A stretch of 64,000 nt of DNA from Amphiura filiformis (taxonomy: Eukaryota; Echinodermata; Ophiuroidea; Amphilepidida; Amphiuridae). The position numbers and the translations under genes were made by a program. The notes under the pieces are model-generated. The model ran no database searches and was not told the origin of the DNA. It saw nothing but the letters and a program-made list of their open reading frames with translations. Below are positions 12,954 to 23,400 of the stretch, in pieces. The DNA lies in the NCBI RefSeq assembly GCF_039555335.1, contig NC_092631.1, forward strand, positions 16,797,805 through 16,861,804, written 5' to 3'. The first letter of the stretch is position 1; every line of letters begins with the position of its first letter.

Positions 12954-12984
<31 letters not shown>

Positions 12985-12986
12985 AT
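12786..12986 (+). mobile_element. LINE 3' UTR and GTT microsatellite tail
   Basis: After the stop codon comes a short tail containing AAAGCGCCCAGAGGCC and GGACGCTATATAAGTGC, the type of 3' end used by L2-clade elements for reverse-transcriptase recognition. It ends in about ten GTT trinucleotides (12953-12983). A simple-repeat tail instead of poly(A) fits L2/CR1-type elements. Confidence 0.8.
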
Positions 12987-13240
12987 GTTGTAGACCCAAC
13001 ATTTTATATTAAACATGATAAAGCGACACATCTTTCTCAAGCCTTACATGGCTCCTATAGCATAAGCAACGTGTTTATTATGTAAGGCTGTCCTAGTAAT
13101 ATAATTAATAGAATAATATTAAGCTTATTTGTCAGCATGAATTACGTGCAAGTACTTTCAAGTGTTTTTGTTTTTAACCCTCAAAATCTTGAAAAAAGTG
13201 TCTCATCGTTTTTCAGTCAAATTTTAATTATTATGGTGCT

Positions 13241-13512
13241 ACACTGCAAAAACAAGTGTTTATATTCAAACACCATATTGTGTTTATCAGAGCAACACTT
13301 AATAAACACATAATTCATGTTAATGGTCTAACACTAATGTTCATAAATTAACACTTGGTGTTATATTACAAACACTAATGTTTGTAATATAACACCAAGT
13401 GTTAATTTATGAACATTAGTGTTAGACCATTAACATGAATTATGTGTTTATTAAGTGTTGCTCTGATAAACACAATATGGTGTTTAAATATAAACACTTG
13501 TTTTTGCAGTGT
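13241..13512. mobile_element. 272-bp near-perfect palindromic MITE
   Basis: The element starts ACACTGCAAAAACA and ends TGTTTTTGCAGTGT. The arms of about 134 bp match almost base for base around a tiny loop near 13376. A TA dinucleotide borders each side if the ends are read as CACTGC...GCAGTG (TA at 13240-13241 and 13512-13513), compatible with a Tc1/mariner-type TA target. There is no coding capacity. The near absence of arm divergence suggests a young insertion or strong gene conversion between arms. Confidence 0.85.
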
Positions 13513-13513
13513 A

Positions 13514-14188
13514 TACACTGTATATTGTTTTATACGGTTAAAAAATGCCAGTACTTAACTTACAGGTAAAAAAACAGTAACCGTCAATACAATTGCACCG
13601 GCCGTTAAATCAATGCAATAAACCGGGTTTTTTTACAGCATTTGATCGTTAAAATAATTTTGTTTTTTACGGTAAAATACCGAAATCCCTGCTGCTAGTA
13701 ACTTACCGGTTAAAACAGTAACCGTATAATTCGATTGCTAAATGAACAACCGTGAATTTAGTGACACGTACTCTAGAAATTATCTTAAAAGTACGGTCTT
13801 AAAAGTGAACAGGCAGAAAATTCTAATGTAGGCCCTATTTGCTTGAAAATATAAATCCGTGGTGTTAAATGGGATTTTCCCTTTATTTTATTTCTCCCGG
13901 AAACCGTATTTTTACAGTTTCTCTTAAAAATACAGCATTTTTAAAGAAAACTGTAGGTATGCGAGTCTAGGTGTAAAAAGACGGCATCTTACTTTCAAAT
14001 CACAGTAGATTCTCGCCTTTGCTGTTTAAGACGGACCACATTGTGAAATTACGTTTGATATTATTTTAACTAACGGTAAAATGTGAATAAATGGCATTTT
14101 CCGTTTATTTTATCGTAAATCGTTAAAAAACCCGACGTAAACTGTATTTTTGGACATGTAAATTTACAGTTATTTTTTTTACAGTGTA
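13514..14188. mobile_element. Possible second MITE, adjacent
   Basis: The stretch opens with TACACTGTA and closes with TACAGTGTA. Inside are many short runs such as ACGGTAAAA and CCGTTAAA in both orientations. The inverted ends are short (about 9 bp), so the borders are uncertain. Confidence 0.35.
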
Positions 14189-15148
14189 GGCTCCAAACCT
14201 CACCTTTTTGGACAAATAATATGGATTTACCATTTAATATTTTTAAACAACGCAAAAAGTGCAAAGTGTTCTATGATGTTTCTATTCGATCAAAGATGAA
14301 GAGTATACAATGAACAAGCATTATGAATAAAGAATAACAAAATAAAATTGGATGGAAATCGTATGACGGGCTTTAAAGGGCATTTACAATTGGTGGAATC
14401 ATATAAAAATTTTACTTTTGTAAATAAAGTCTGTAAACCTCAGGTTTTGATTTTGTGTATTCATGTCATTTAAGTGTAAGCATATGTTTGAATGTATAAA
14501 TAAATATATAAAAATATTTGAACCTTCGAGATGGTGAATTATTATAAGTCAATAAAGTAGAGGGGCCTACGTTGTCATATTCATGAAAAGCTAAATTAGT
14601 AAGGTTCCAGGAAACGTAAATTATTATAGGGCTAGCCCCCCCTCCGTCTTTTTTCCAAGACGAACTCAAGGAAAATAAGTTTGAGACGCTCGAACTTTCA
14701 AAGCGTCCAGTCTTATATCAATCAATCAATATTTTATTAACATTCACCAAACAAACTGGTATAGTTAATATTTACAAATACAAATATTTACAATTGAAAT
14801 TGTAATATTAAAGTTACAAGTATCACAAGTTACAAACACCATAGTATCATGTATTCACTAATTTAAAGGTAATCACATAACTTGATTTTACCGATATTTT
14901 TGCAATGCAAATTTAATTGGCATTTTCATCGCAAAACGGTATTTTTTTTAAAGATTTTTTTTCCTCACAAAAGTTACAAAATGTAAATGGATCAAAATCA
15001 CAACTTACCAGACACAGCAGACCATAATATTATGTAGGCCTATATTGCATGGCTAACATATATGATGCAGTCAAAACTTGACCATGTTGACTTAATTAAT
15101 CTCCGACAAAAATAGATTTCACTACTTCTGTATCATCGTTGATGTGAT
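14189..15148. other. AT-rich intergenic, no gene recognised
   Basis: No convincing reading frame. The stretch has AT-rich low-complexity sequence such as CAATCAATCAATATTTT near 14720 and TTTACAAATACAAATATTTA near 14770. Confidence 0.5.
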
Positions 15149-15325
15149 CCCAGACTGTTGAGATTGCAAAAGTATGATGCAATAATCAGATATCACCCAG
15201 GAAAACACATGTATTTAGCCGATACATTGAGCCGGGCATATCTACCAAATGAAGAGTCACCAGGGTACCAAGATGTCGGACTGCAGTATAAACCACGTTT
15301 GCCAGAGCTCCTGATTTACTTATAG
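15149..15325 (+). pseudogene. Ty3/gypsy retrotransposon pol fossil (RNase H end)
   Basis: A 58-codon frame reads PRLLRLQKYDAIIRYHPGK and then LADTLSRAYLP, ending at a TAG. The pattern LxxYD...Y.PGK...ADTLSRAYL is diagnostic for the end of the RNase H region of Ty3/gypsy pol. There is no integrase downstream and no recognisable reverse transcriptase upstream, so this is an isolated fragment. The fossil is too short to appear as a long open frame and was found by reading. Confidence 0.8.
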
Positions 15326-15852
15326 ATTATAACGAATAGGCTATGGGTGGTATGTCTATGGATGTGATGATGTAACCAAGTACGCTGAGTTACAGCGATA
15401 ATACGCTTAAAATTACAACGCGTTTTAGTTGCGCGTAACATGCGTACACGCGTTTTTCAATTGTTTACGCGCGTTTCTCCACACAAACGCAGAAACAATT
15501 TTACGCACTCGCGTTTTCATAATAAAACGAACAAATAACCGAGAGAAAACATGAAAACGGCAAGAAAATAAACAAATAAAGAGGCACATTTTATGGTTAT
15601 TATATAGTTTTGAATCTACTGATCTAAGGAAAGAAATGTGCAACCTTGCTGCAATGGTTACCACGAAAAAATTACCAGGTTAGTATTATTCTTTGTAAAA
15701 TAAAACATTTATGCAGACGGATTGTGTCTTGTGATTATCAACATGATAAGCGCGAACCATGTATTTATGTATTATTGAATTCTAAATGAGATATTCTGTC
15801 GGTCGAACATCCGGGCTATCTCTAGTCTCGGGCCCAAACTGCATGTGGCCCA
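15326..15852. other. Intergenic, no gene recognised
   Basis: The section near 15415-15515 is rich in ACGCG/CGCGT words (TTACGCGCGTTT, GTACACGCGTTT) and may be a decayed repeat. Nothing coding is supported. Confidence 0.4.
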
Positions 15853-17269
15853 CACTGAAAACGAAACTTGGGGTGACTAATTAAGGAAAAGTTAGTTAAA
15901 ACAATGTTAAGTACGACTAACCTGTAACTAATACGGCTGGACTGGACTAAACTAGGCCTATATGTTAGTAGGTCATACACTAGGGACTTAACTATCAAAA
16001 TATTAGTTCAACCTTGACCTACTAATATAATAAATTAGTTCAACTAGACCTACTAGAGCTTACTAGGGACTCTACTAATGTATTGGGGTGTTCTACTAAT
16101 GGCCTCTACTATCAAAAACGATGTCAAGTACGACTATTTTTTTTTAATAGGGCATTCTGTACTAATGTTCGACTAGTTCAGCTGACTGAACTAGTCTGTG
16201 GAACTAGCCCAATTCTAGCCCGGTAGAAGTGGTCGAAGATATGGAAACTTACGTTTTATTGACCTTTTTCCCAACCTTGTATTTTTTAATAACTTACAAA
16301 CCGTTTTAGCATGGTTAGAATTTGAAAAACGGATTTGGCCCCGTTTTTTGAGCCCTGTTTTCTACTACACACGGCATGATGAAGGTTTCCACGAATTCGG
16401 CAGCCATGGCAGCCTCAACCATGCATGCACAAACCCACGGTCCATGATCATGACATTTGTGTTCCGATTTACAATCTCATTTCAAATTCTAAATGTTTGT
16501 AAGTTATTCAAAAACAAGCTTGGGAAAAATGTCAATAAAACATACCTTTCCATTTCTTCGACCATTTCTAACGAGCTAGAATCGGGGCTAAAATGTCCAT
16601 CTCAAGACGCTAGATGTACTATGTCTACAGCTGCATGTGTGAAATGTTGTCTATAAGCTAGTAGAGACTAGCTCTACTAGCTTAATTTGTCATAAGAGTC
16701 ATGTCATGTGATCTTAGATTATTAATACACAGATTGGAATTTTCCATGCCTGTGCCCTCTAAGCGTACTCGAATTCAGCTGACGCCGGTACAGCGTACAG
16801 ACCTGGCGACATCGCTTATCTTACTCGCGAAGTTTCTTTTGTGTACGCTCGCGCTATTTGCGCTATTTTTTAGTTTGCTCACGCGGTACCTGACTTAGCG
16901 TCGATCCCCTGAGGCAACATGCCATGTTTCCACGGTATGCATGTGATCAAAAGGGCGGTAAATTCAACTTTAGTACAACCCTTGGTACGGTCCACAACCA
17001 TGATTCGTTCTACCAATTCGTAAAGCCAGAAAAGTTAGTTGGACCAACTTTTGCGGTGCAACTAATTTTCACCTATTAGTAAAGTACCATAATTTGGCAT
17101 AGTTCGGCATGTCCGTACTAACAATTTCCCTCACTGCATGCTGTACTAGCCAAGCATACTAGATGGACGTTTAGTCCGACATTAAAAACTAGTTTACCAG
17201 GGGAAACTAGTGGTCCTACTAAACAAAAGCTTAGTTCAGCTTACATAATACGAGTTTTTGTTTTCAGTG
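15853..17269. mobile_element. Possible non-autonomous DNA transposon (CACTGAAAAC ends)
   Basis: The left end CACTGAAAACGAAACT and the right end ..GTTTTTGTTTTCAGTG are inverted copies over about 10 bp. The roughly 1.4-kb interior is full of CTAGTT/AACTAG words, including the palindromic stretch CTAGTTCAGCTGACTGAACTAG near 16170. Reading frames at 16348-16656 and 16701-16898 show no transposase motif. The borders are tentative because a target duplication is not clear. Confidence 0.4.
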
Positions 17270-19068
17270 CACGTTTTGTTATGAACAACAGAAACCGACT
17301 GTGAAGGAGGCTACATAGCGATGTTGTTGGAGTGACGTTCAATTTCGGAAAAAACGACACTCGACCATGGAATTTAATTTTAAGTTTGTCAGTATATAGG
17401 GCCTAAACGGTAAATCAAGTAAGTTTCTTCCAAGCAAAATCAGTCTGAAATCGGCCATATATTCATTTTTCAGTTTCTTATTGGTTTGTAAGCTTGTTGG
17501 AAACACTACATTATTTTTACAGAAAACCCCGATGGACAACCAGTTCAAAAATATGAACAGTCAAAAAGTTTCCAAAACAATATGAACAACCTTTTGTTTG
17601 TTATGTTAGCCTCTTAAAATCAAAATTTCCGACTTCCGACTGATTTTGCTTGGTCACATACACATGCAGATAATGCAGATAATAATAGACCTATTATAGG
17701 CCTACCTGACAGCTAGTGCTATAATAGCTAAGTTATAGGCCTAGGCCTACCAAGATAGGCAAATTTAATATTAGGCCTACAGGTCTCAAACTTCTTAGGC
17801 CTACCGCCATTGACGGTTTCCAATTTCACATGTTGTGTTCAATATTTCTTGGGCATGTTGGGAGGGGTGTGAAAGCTTATTCATTGCCCAGTGCCAATGG
17901 CGTGATACTCATGTACTCTGACACCAATCCCATGGGCGTCAATCCGGGGGATACACAAAATCAAATGTTCCCCCTCCCCACGTTTCGGCAAATCCTTTTT
18001 TGGACTAAGTAGGCTTACTGTAAATAAACAGGCAAGTAGGCCTATTAGGGGCCTATACCTTGATTTGTGGCTAAAATAGTATGAAATTGTACATTTTTTC
18101 GCGCTCTTCCTCTATGCATTCAAATTCACATTGATTGGAGGCTAAAATAGTCACATAGGCCTATAACAAGGTTTGTGTGAACAATACGTGCAGTTGTCCC
18201 TGGAAGTAGAAGGATTGAAGAAAGTGAACAACACGTAAGAAGCAGGGACTAAATATTTTCTTAAAGTTCTTTCTTTTTACACCCCCCCCCCTACCCACCC
18301 CACTCCCACATAGGCCTACACTCAAAGAAAAGCAATTCCTGTTCTTAGATCTGTTTAAATATGACACACATTTTCAAATAGTATGAAACTAAACTTTTCG
18401 CTCGCTGCCCGCGCATAGGCATAGGCCTATATCCCAGGAAAATCGGGCCGAAATAATGCTCACTGTCTAATTTTGCTTTCTTTCCCCTTCCTCGACAAAA
18501 AGTCCATGCACGCCACTACAAATGAACTGCAAATTGCTTCAATTGGGCCTTATTGGGGCTTGTTTCATATTGAGCATTTTTTAATTTTTTCCAACTATAA
18601 ACATTTTATACACAAATGCCTTCATTTGGTGCCCATTTTGTACATGATTTTCCAACGACTGAGGGGGCCTCATCTCCCTCAGTTGACGCCCTTAATGACC
18701 AAGCCAGTAGCCAAGGGTGCGGGGGTGCGACACGGACACACCCACAAATTGGTAAAGGTTTGCTTTGTCTGTAAAAAATAACAAAATTGGGCCAAAAATA
18801 AAAATATAAAATTATCTCATGATATACGACCCCAAGACAATTTGGGTTGAATTCAGCCGGAAATTTTGACTTTTGGTATATCAATGGTTCCCAATTTCTT
18901 TGAAAATTGGTATATTTATGGTCCACTTTCAAATTCTCAGCGGCACGTCCCTACCAAAACCAAACTTGAGTACCCCCCCCGGGAAATGTTCACTGAGATT
19001 AATTGGCAACATCTGTACATTAAATTCAGACTTCCGCTCTCCCCATGGTTCATTTAGAATTGGGTAAA
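17270..19068. other. Intergenic with a TAGGCCTA cluster
   Basis: Between about 17692 and 17805 the palindrome TAGGCCTA occurs six or more times, once overlapping itself as TAGGCCTAGGCCTA. A C-rich tract sits at 18280-18300. No gene is recognised. Confidence 0.5.
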
Positions 19069-19290
19069 TGAATCATGAAAGTACTCCGTCCTTCGGAGGG
19101 GACGGTAAGCCGTCGGTCCCGTGTGCAGAGAGCCATACCTGTACATGTATTTCACAGCCAGTTTCGAAAAGAGTAGGGTGTTAACCCCTGACTGTTCCCA
19201 ACCCGTCCCGGTGTTCAAATGGACCCCAATGGAAATAACCTTCAATAGAGGCTTTCTTGGGTTATCAAGGGTTGTCAAAATCCGAACAAA
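19069..19290 (+). mobile_element. Probable SINE fragment (3' part)
   Basis: The segment contains the stem-like CCGTCCTTCGGAGGGGACGG, followed by CGGTCCCGTGTGCAGAG. Such words recur in the bodies of tRNA-derived SINEs of marine invertebrates. The tRNA-like head with A and B boxes was not found, so this would be a 5'-truncated copy. Identification rests on word resemblance only. Confidence 0.4.
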
Positions 19291-20370
19291 TCAAATCAAA
19301 CAAACACCATCGTAGTAGGATTAACTGGATTGGGCCGCACAAACCAAATTTAAAGAGGGACTGAAAATAATCAAATTCAAAATGCTATTCAAAATTATTT
19401 AACAACGTCTATAGAGTCTAGTACACAGTCACGTTTTAAGTATAAACTTAGGCCTACGAGCACTCTGTTTTAATATTAATTTTTACTGCGGTAACCGTAA
19501 GGCCATATATAAAATTAATTTTTTGGTTCTCGTCCGAAAGAGGGAGGAGGTAGTGAGGGAGGGTAAAGATGCCTATTTTTCTGGCCATTTAGGCCTAAGG
19601 ATTAATTTTGCAGATTTCTAAAATATGGTAGATTTGCCAGAATAATTTGTAGGCCTATGTGATATAAATACCACTTGCTATCAGAATCCGACCTAGGCCT
19701 ATGTTCATTAAAGTTCTGTTATTTTTAAGCTATAGAAAAAAAATGGCTGAAACTTCATCACCCTATTTCCGGACGATGATCCAATTTCCACAAAAATAGA
19801 AATTGGTTGTTAAAATTTAGCCTTTCATCAATCTAGAGGTCTGACATTTGTAACAAGTCAACAAAACGCGTTTGTTTAAAAAATGGCCAAAAATTGCTTT
19901 ACGTCGTTTAAAATTTGACATTGCCATCGATATACCGTACAAAGGCAGATAAGTTGATGGTCCCGTGTACGGAAAAGACAACCCGGTACACGTTATTCAA
20001 AAAGTGAAGGTGTGGTTCTGATATGCAATGAATTTTAGGTTCCAAGAAAAGTTGGAGGGGGGGGGGGGTTCAAAACAATTTTTGAGGACTAAAATGTATA
20101 GGGAGACACAAGATGACCACAGACATGACAGATAGTGTGTTTATTTTATTCAAAAAGACTGATTTCAATACAATTTTAGCCTGTTTAGAGGGTAGGGTGT
20201 ATCGGTGGTGGTGGTGGGGGGGGGTGCAATTTTATTAACGCCAACCTTTTGTACATTTGGGACCCCTTCCGAATCAAATGATAGCCCCCTTAACGACAAA
20301 GTTATTAAATTCAGGTTTATTTTGTTTCATTCACAGCTCGAGCTGATTTCTTATACCATTATACCAATAT
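19291..20370. promoter_or_regulatory. 5' flank of the IgGFc/EGF/SEA gene
   Basis: No coding frame is supported. The stretch contains G-rich runs at 20048-20070 and 20198-20225. The transcription start and core promoter cannot be placed from sequence. An additional untranslated 5' exon is possible. Confidence 0.3.
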
Positions 20371-20443
20371 ATGCCTCCTGGTATGGTTATGACTGTACGT
20401 GCTTTCTTCTTCCTGTCTACATGTGTAATTATGTTTAATGAAG
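20371..20443 (+). CDS. Exon 1: signal peptide
   Basis: ATG opens a 24-codon segment, [20 protein letters not shown] and on to the donor, followed by G|GTAAGA at 20444. The hydrophobic core [12 protein letters not shown] is a typical signal peptide. It ends in phase 1, exactly matching the acceptor of the IgGFc exon at 20762. Alternative Met starts lie at residues 5 and 7. This exon is too short for ORF scanning and was found by reading. Confidence 0.75.
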
Positions 20444-23400
20444 GTAAGAATATTAAGAAAGGTCTCCACATAGGGCCTACATGACATCCCAGCAAACACA
20501 AAACGTTTTCGACATCATTATAAAAGGAAAAAGTTTAAATCTCGGTTTATATAAAGGGTAGATAACAGGTATAAATGTTTAAATGCATGATTGAACTAGA
20601 TTTTGTACTTTGTTCTCAAAATTACAAAAAAAAAATACTTTGGCAATTATCGTAGCATGCTGACGATGCTCACTATCATAGTGAGCATCGTGAGCAACGC
20701 CAATCATTATGTTTGTTGATATTTTTAGTTGAACCTCTATTTTCTCCCTTCTGTTTTTCAGGTGCATTAACGAGTACATCAGGGAGAGAGTTCGTGTTTG
20801 GTTTTATCGGCCATTATAACTATCGTCGACACATCATTTTAATTGACACCCTGCAAGAAGTTCCCGATGTGCAAGTTACGATAAACATACCCGCAATTAA
20901 TATTGAGGAAACTGTCAGCGTTTCAAAAACCGCAAATTATGTTTTTGCGCCAGATCGCGAGGATGTCAGTTACAATCCAATAATAATAACTGCAACCGGT
21001 GATATTTTTGTGCATGCGCAGACTACCTCTGACTCTGTAATGTCAGATAGCTTTTGTCCGTTGCCTACATCGAGTTTGGGAACGCAATATCATCTCGTCT
21101 CGCAAGTTCCCGGTTGTTTTTCACATAGCGCTAGCGCTGCAGAAATCCTCATCGTTTCCCTCGGTGATGGCCAAACTGTCGTCACTCTAAGCGGCTGGCC
21201 TGCAGGATTCAAAGATCAAGTTACTACCACGCTGGACCCGCATGGAACATACTTTTACGAAGCAGCTGGTTACGGCGATTTCACCGGGCTAAAGGTTGAT
21301 GCAGACAAACCGGTAGCGGTTCTCTCCGGTGTAAGATGCGGCTTCGTTCCGATGAGAGGTAATACGATAAACTCTCAGGGATGCGAGTTACTCGTAGAAA
21401 TGATCCCTGACATCGAGAGTTATGGAAGAAATTTTGTTATGACGTCAGTGTATCCAAGAAGAAGCGGGTTTGAATACCGGGTTATAGCGTCCCAGGACGA
21501 CACCGTCTTCAACATCACTTCGTCCATCGATGAAAGTACTGTCGCTAAATCAATAAACGCAGGGGAGTTTTATTTAGGAGACTCGATCCAAGAACACGAA
21601 GTGATCGTCATAAGATCAGTCAATCCAGTCTTGGTGGCACAATATACAAAATCAAGACTGCCTTCCACGGGTATCGCCGACGAGGTTTCAGAGGCATTCA
21701 TGCTACTTGTCCCCGCGGTAGAGCATTGGTCAGGCGACGTTGTGTTTACGACAAATGATGCAGGTGGAATCGATGCCAGAGTCAGTATAACAACTTCGTG
21801 TTGCGATCACGACGGTTTACGTGTCGACGGAATAGCTATTTACGGTAAGAGCATAGTCCACTCTTGTTCTTGTCAAGTATGTAACCAGACTAGCCGGGGT
21901 GGGGGGGGCACTTACATTACGTGATGGACACCGTGCTCAGGTAGGTATGGACTCTCGAAACGCACCCTAAACGAGTATTACTCAGCGCGTGCAAAACATA
22001 CGCTAAACAAGTATTTAACCATTTTTTTAACACTAAGAAAGTAAAAATGCATGTTCAGGTTCTTGTTTAATATAATGTAGTTTGAGGTTTCTTAATGTTT
22101 TGCCCTACGATGTGTTCTGATAGAAGCCAAACATAGCATTTCACTCTTTTTTTATTTTGCCATTAAACTTCAGTACCCTAAGCAAGTATTTTGCTTGGAA
22201 AAGTATACCCTTTTTCCTGATTTTTGGCGTTTTTGACACCCTACACAGGTACAGCGATGTACTGGCCCAATGCTGAAAAACAACACATTTTACTTGTTTA
22301 TGTACCCGAGCATGGTGTTCACCTTGAAATACAAGTGGCCCCCGGGCAGACTAGTCATCTCAAGTAAAGGGGAAAAGCCCGACAATTAAAATATTCGGGC
22401 TTGAAGGCAAACTTCTTTCCTCTTCGATTTCCACGATAGGTCTCAGGTTATCACTCACTGTCTTTGTTTCTTTTCCTTTTAAGATTGGGCACCGCTAGTA
22501 AACTACACTTACGAAAACATGTGTAACACGCAGCTCAATCTTGGACTAGGCATTACTCAACACAGGATCGATCATGTGTATGGTGCCAAATTCTACGCAT
22601 TTGCGTACGGTATGGGGTCGGATTTTACTTACGGATATCCACTGCAATACAACCTACATGTCCAACTAGGTAATATATTTTTAACCCCCGGGTTTCAACC
22701 CATGCAAAATTCTAGTTGCATGCTTCACCGAATGCGAATGTTTGTTTGGTTTCTCGATAAATAGAAAGTCTATAATTATTAATAATATATTACATGTAGA
22801 AAGCAACTGAATCATTCCATTACTCCAATATCCAATCACGCACATTTTCACATGAAGCCACAACTAAAAATATTACTAAACTCGCTGATCCAGTTCGAAG
22901 GCCTACTACATGGGCATAATAACAGTATTTGCTTCTTGTTTTGCCGCAGCACTATATATTGCAATGTTGTCCTTGAGGTTTGCGAAATCGTTAAAATGAT
23001 CTTGACAGGAAAAAGGTAACAATCGCAACCAATCTCACTTACAACCACAGAATTGGAGACTGCTTACAGCAGAACTACTACTTTAATGAGATTGATATGA
23101 GCACCTCTACCACTAATTCTGTGACCTTTACACAAAATACAGGGTGTAACAATAAAATGTGTACAATTTTGAAAATAGAATGACACAAGTATACCGCTTA
23201 TTTTTTGGTTTGATATTTATATGGCTATCAAGATAATTTCTTTAGCCACCAGATAAGCTTTGCTCTAATAAAATCGATGGTATACAAGTGAAGATATGTC
23301 CAATTATGTAACGTAGTCTTAAAACCGCTTGGGCCACTTTTGTCTAAGTGTTACAAATGTGACTGAATACTGAGTTGAACCATGGACCAGTTGGACGGTG

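Noticed and set aside
21845-21924. Extension of the IgGFc open frame past the GTAAGA donor
   Set aside because: The tail becomes low-complexity (RGGGGTYIT) and the phase-matched exon at 22484 continues the domain, so the extension is intron.
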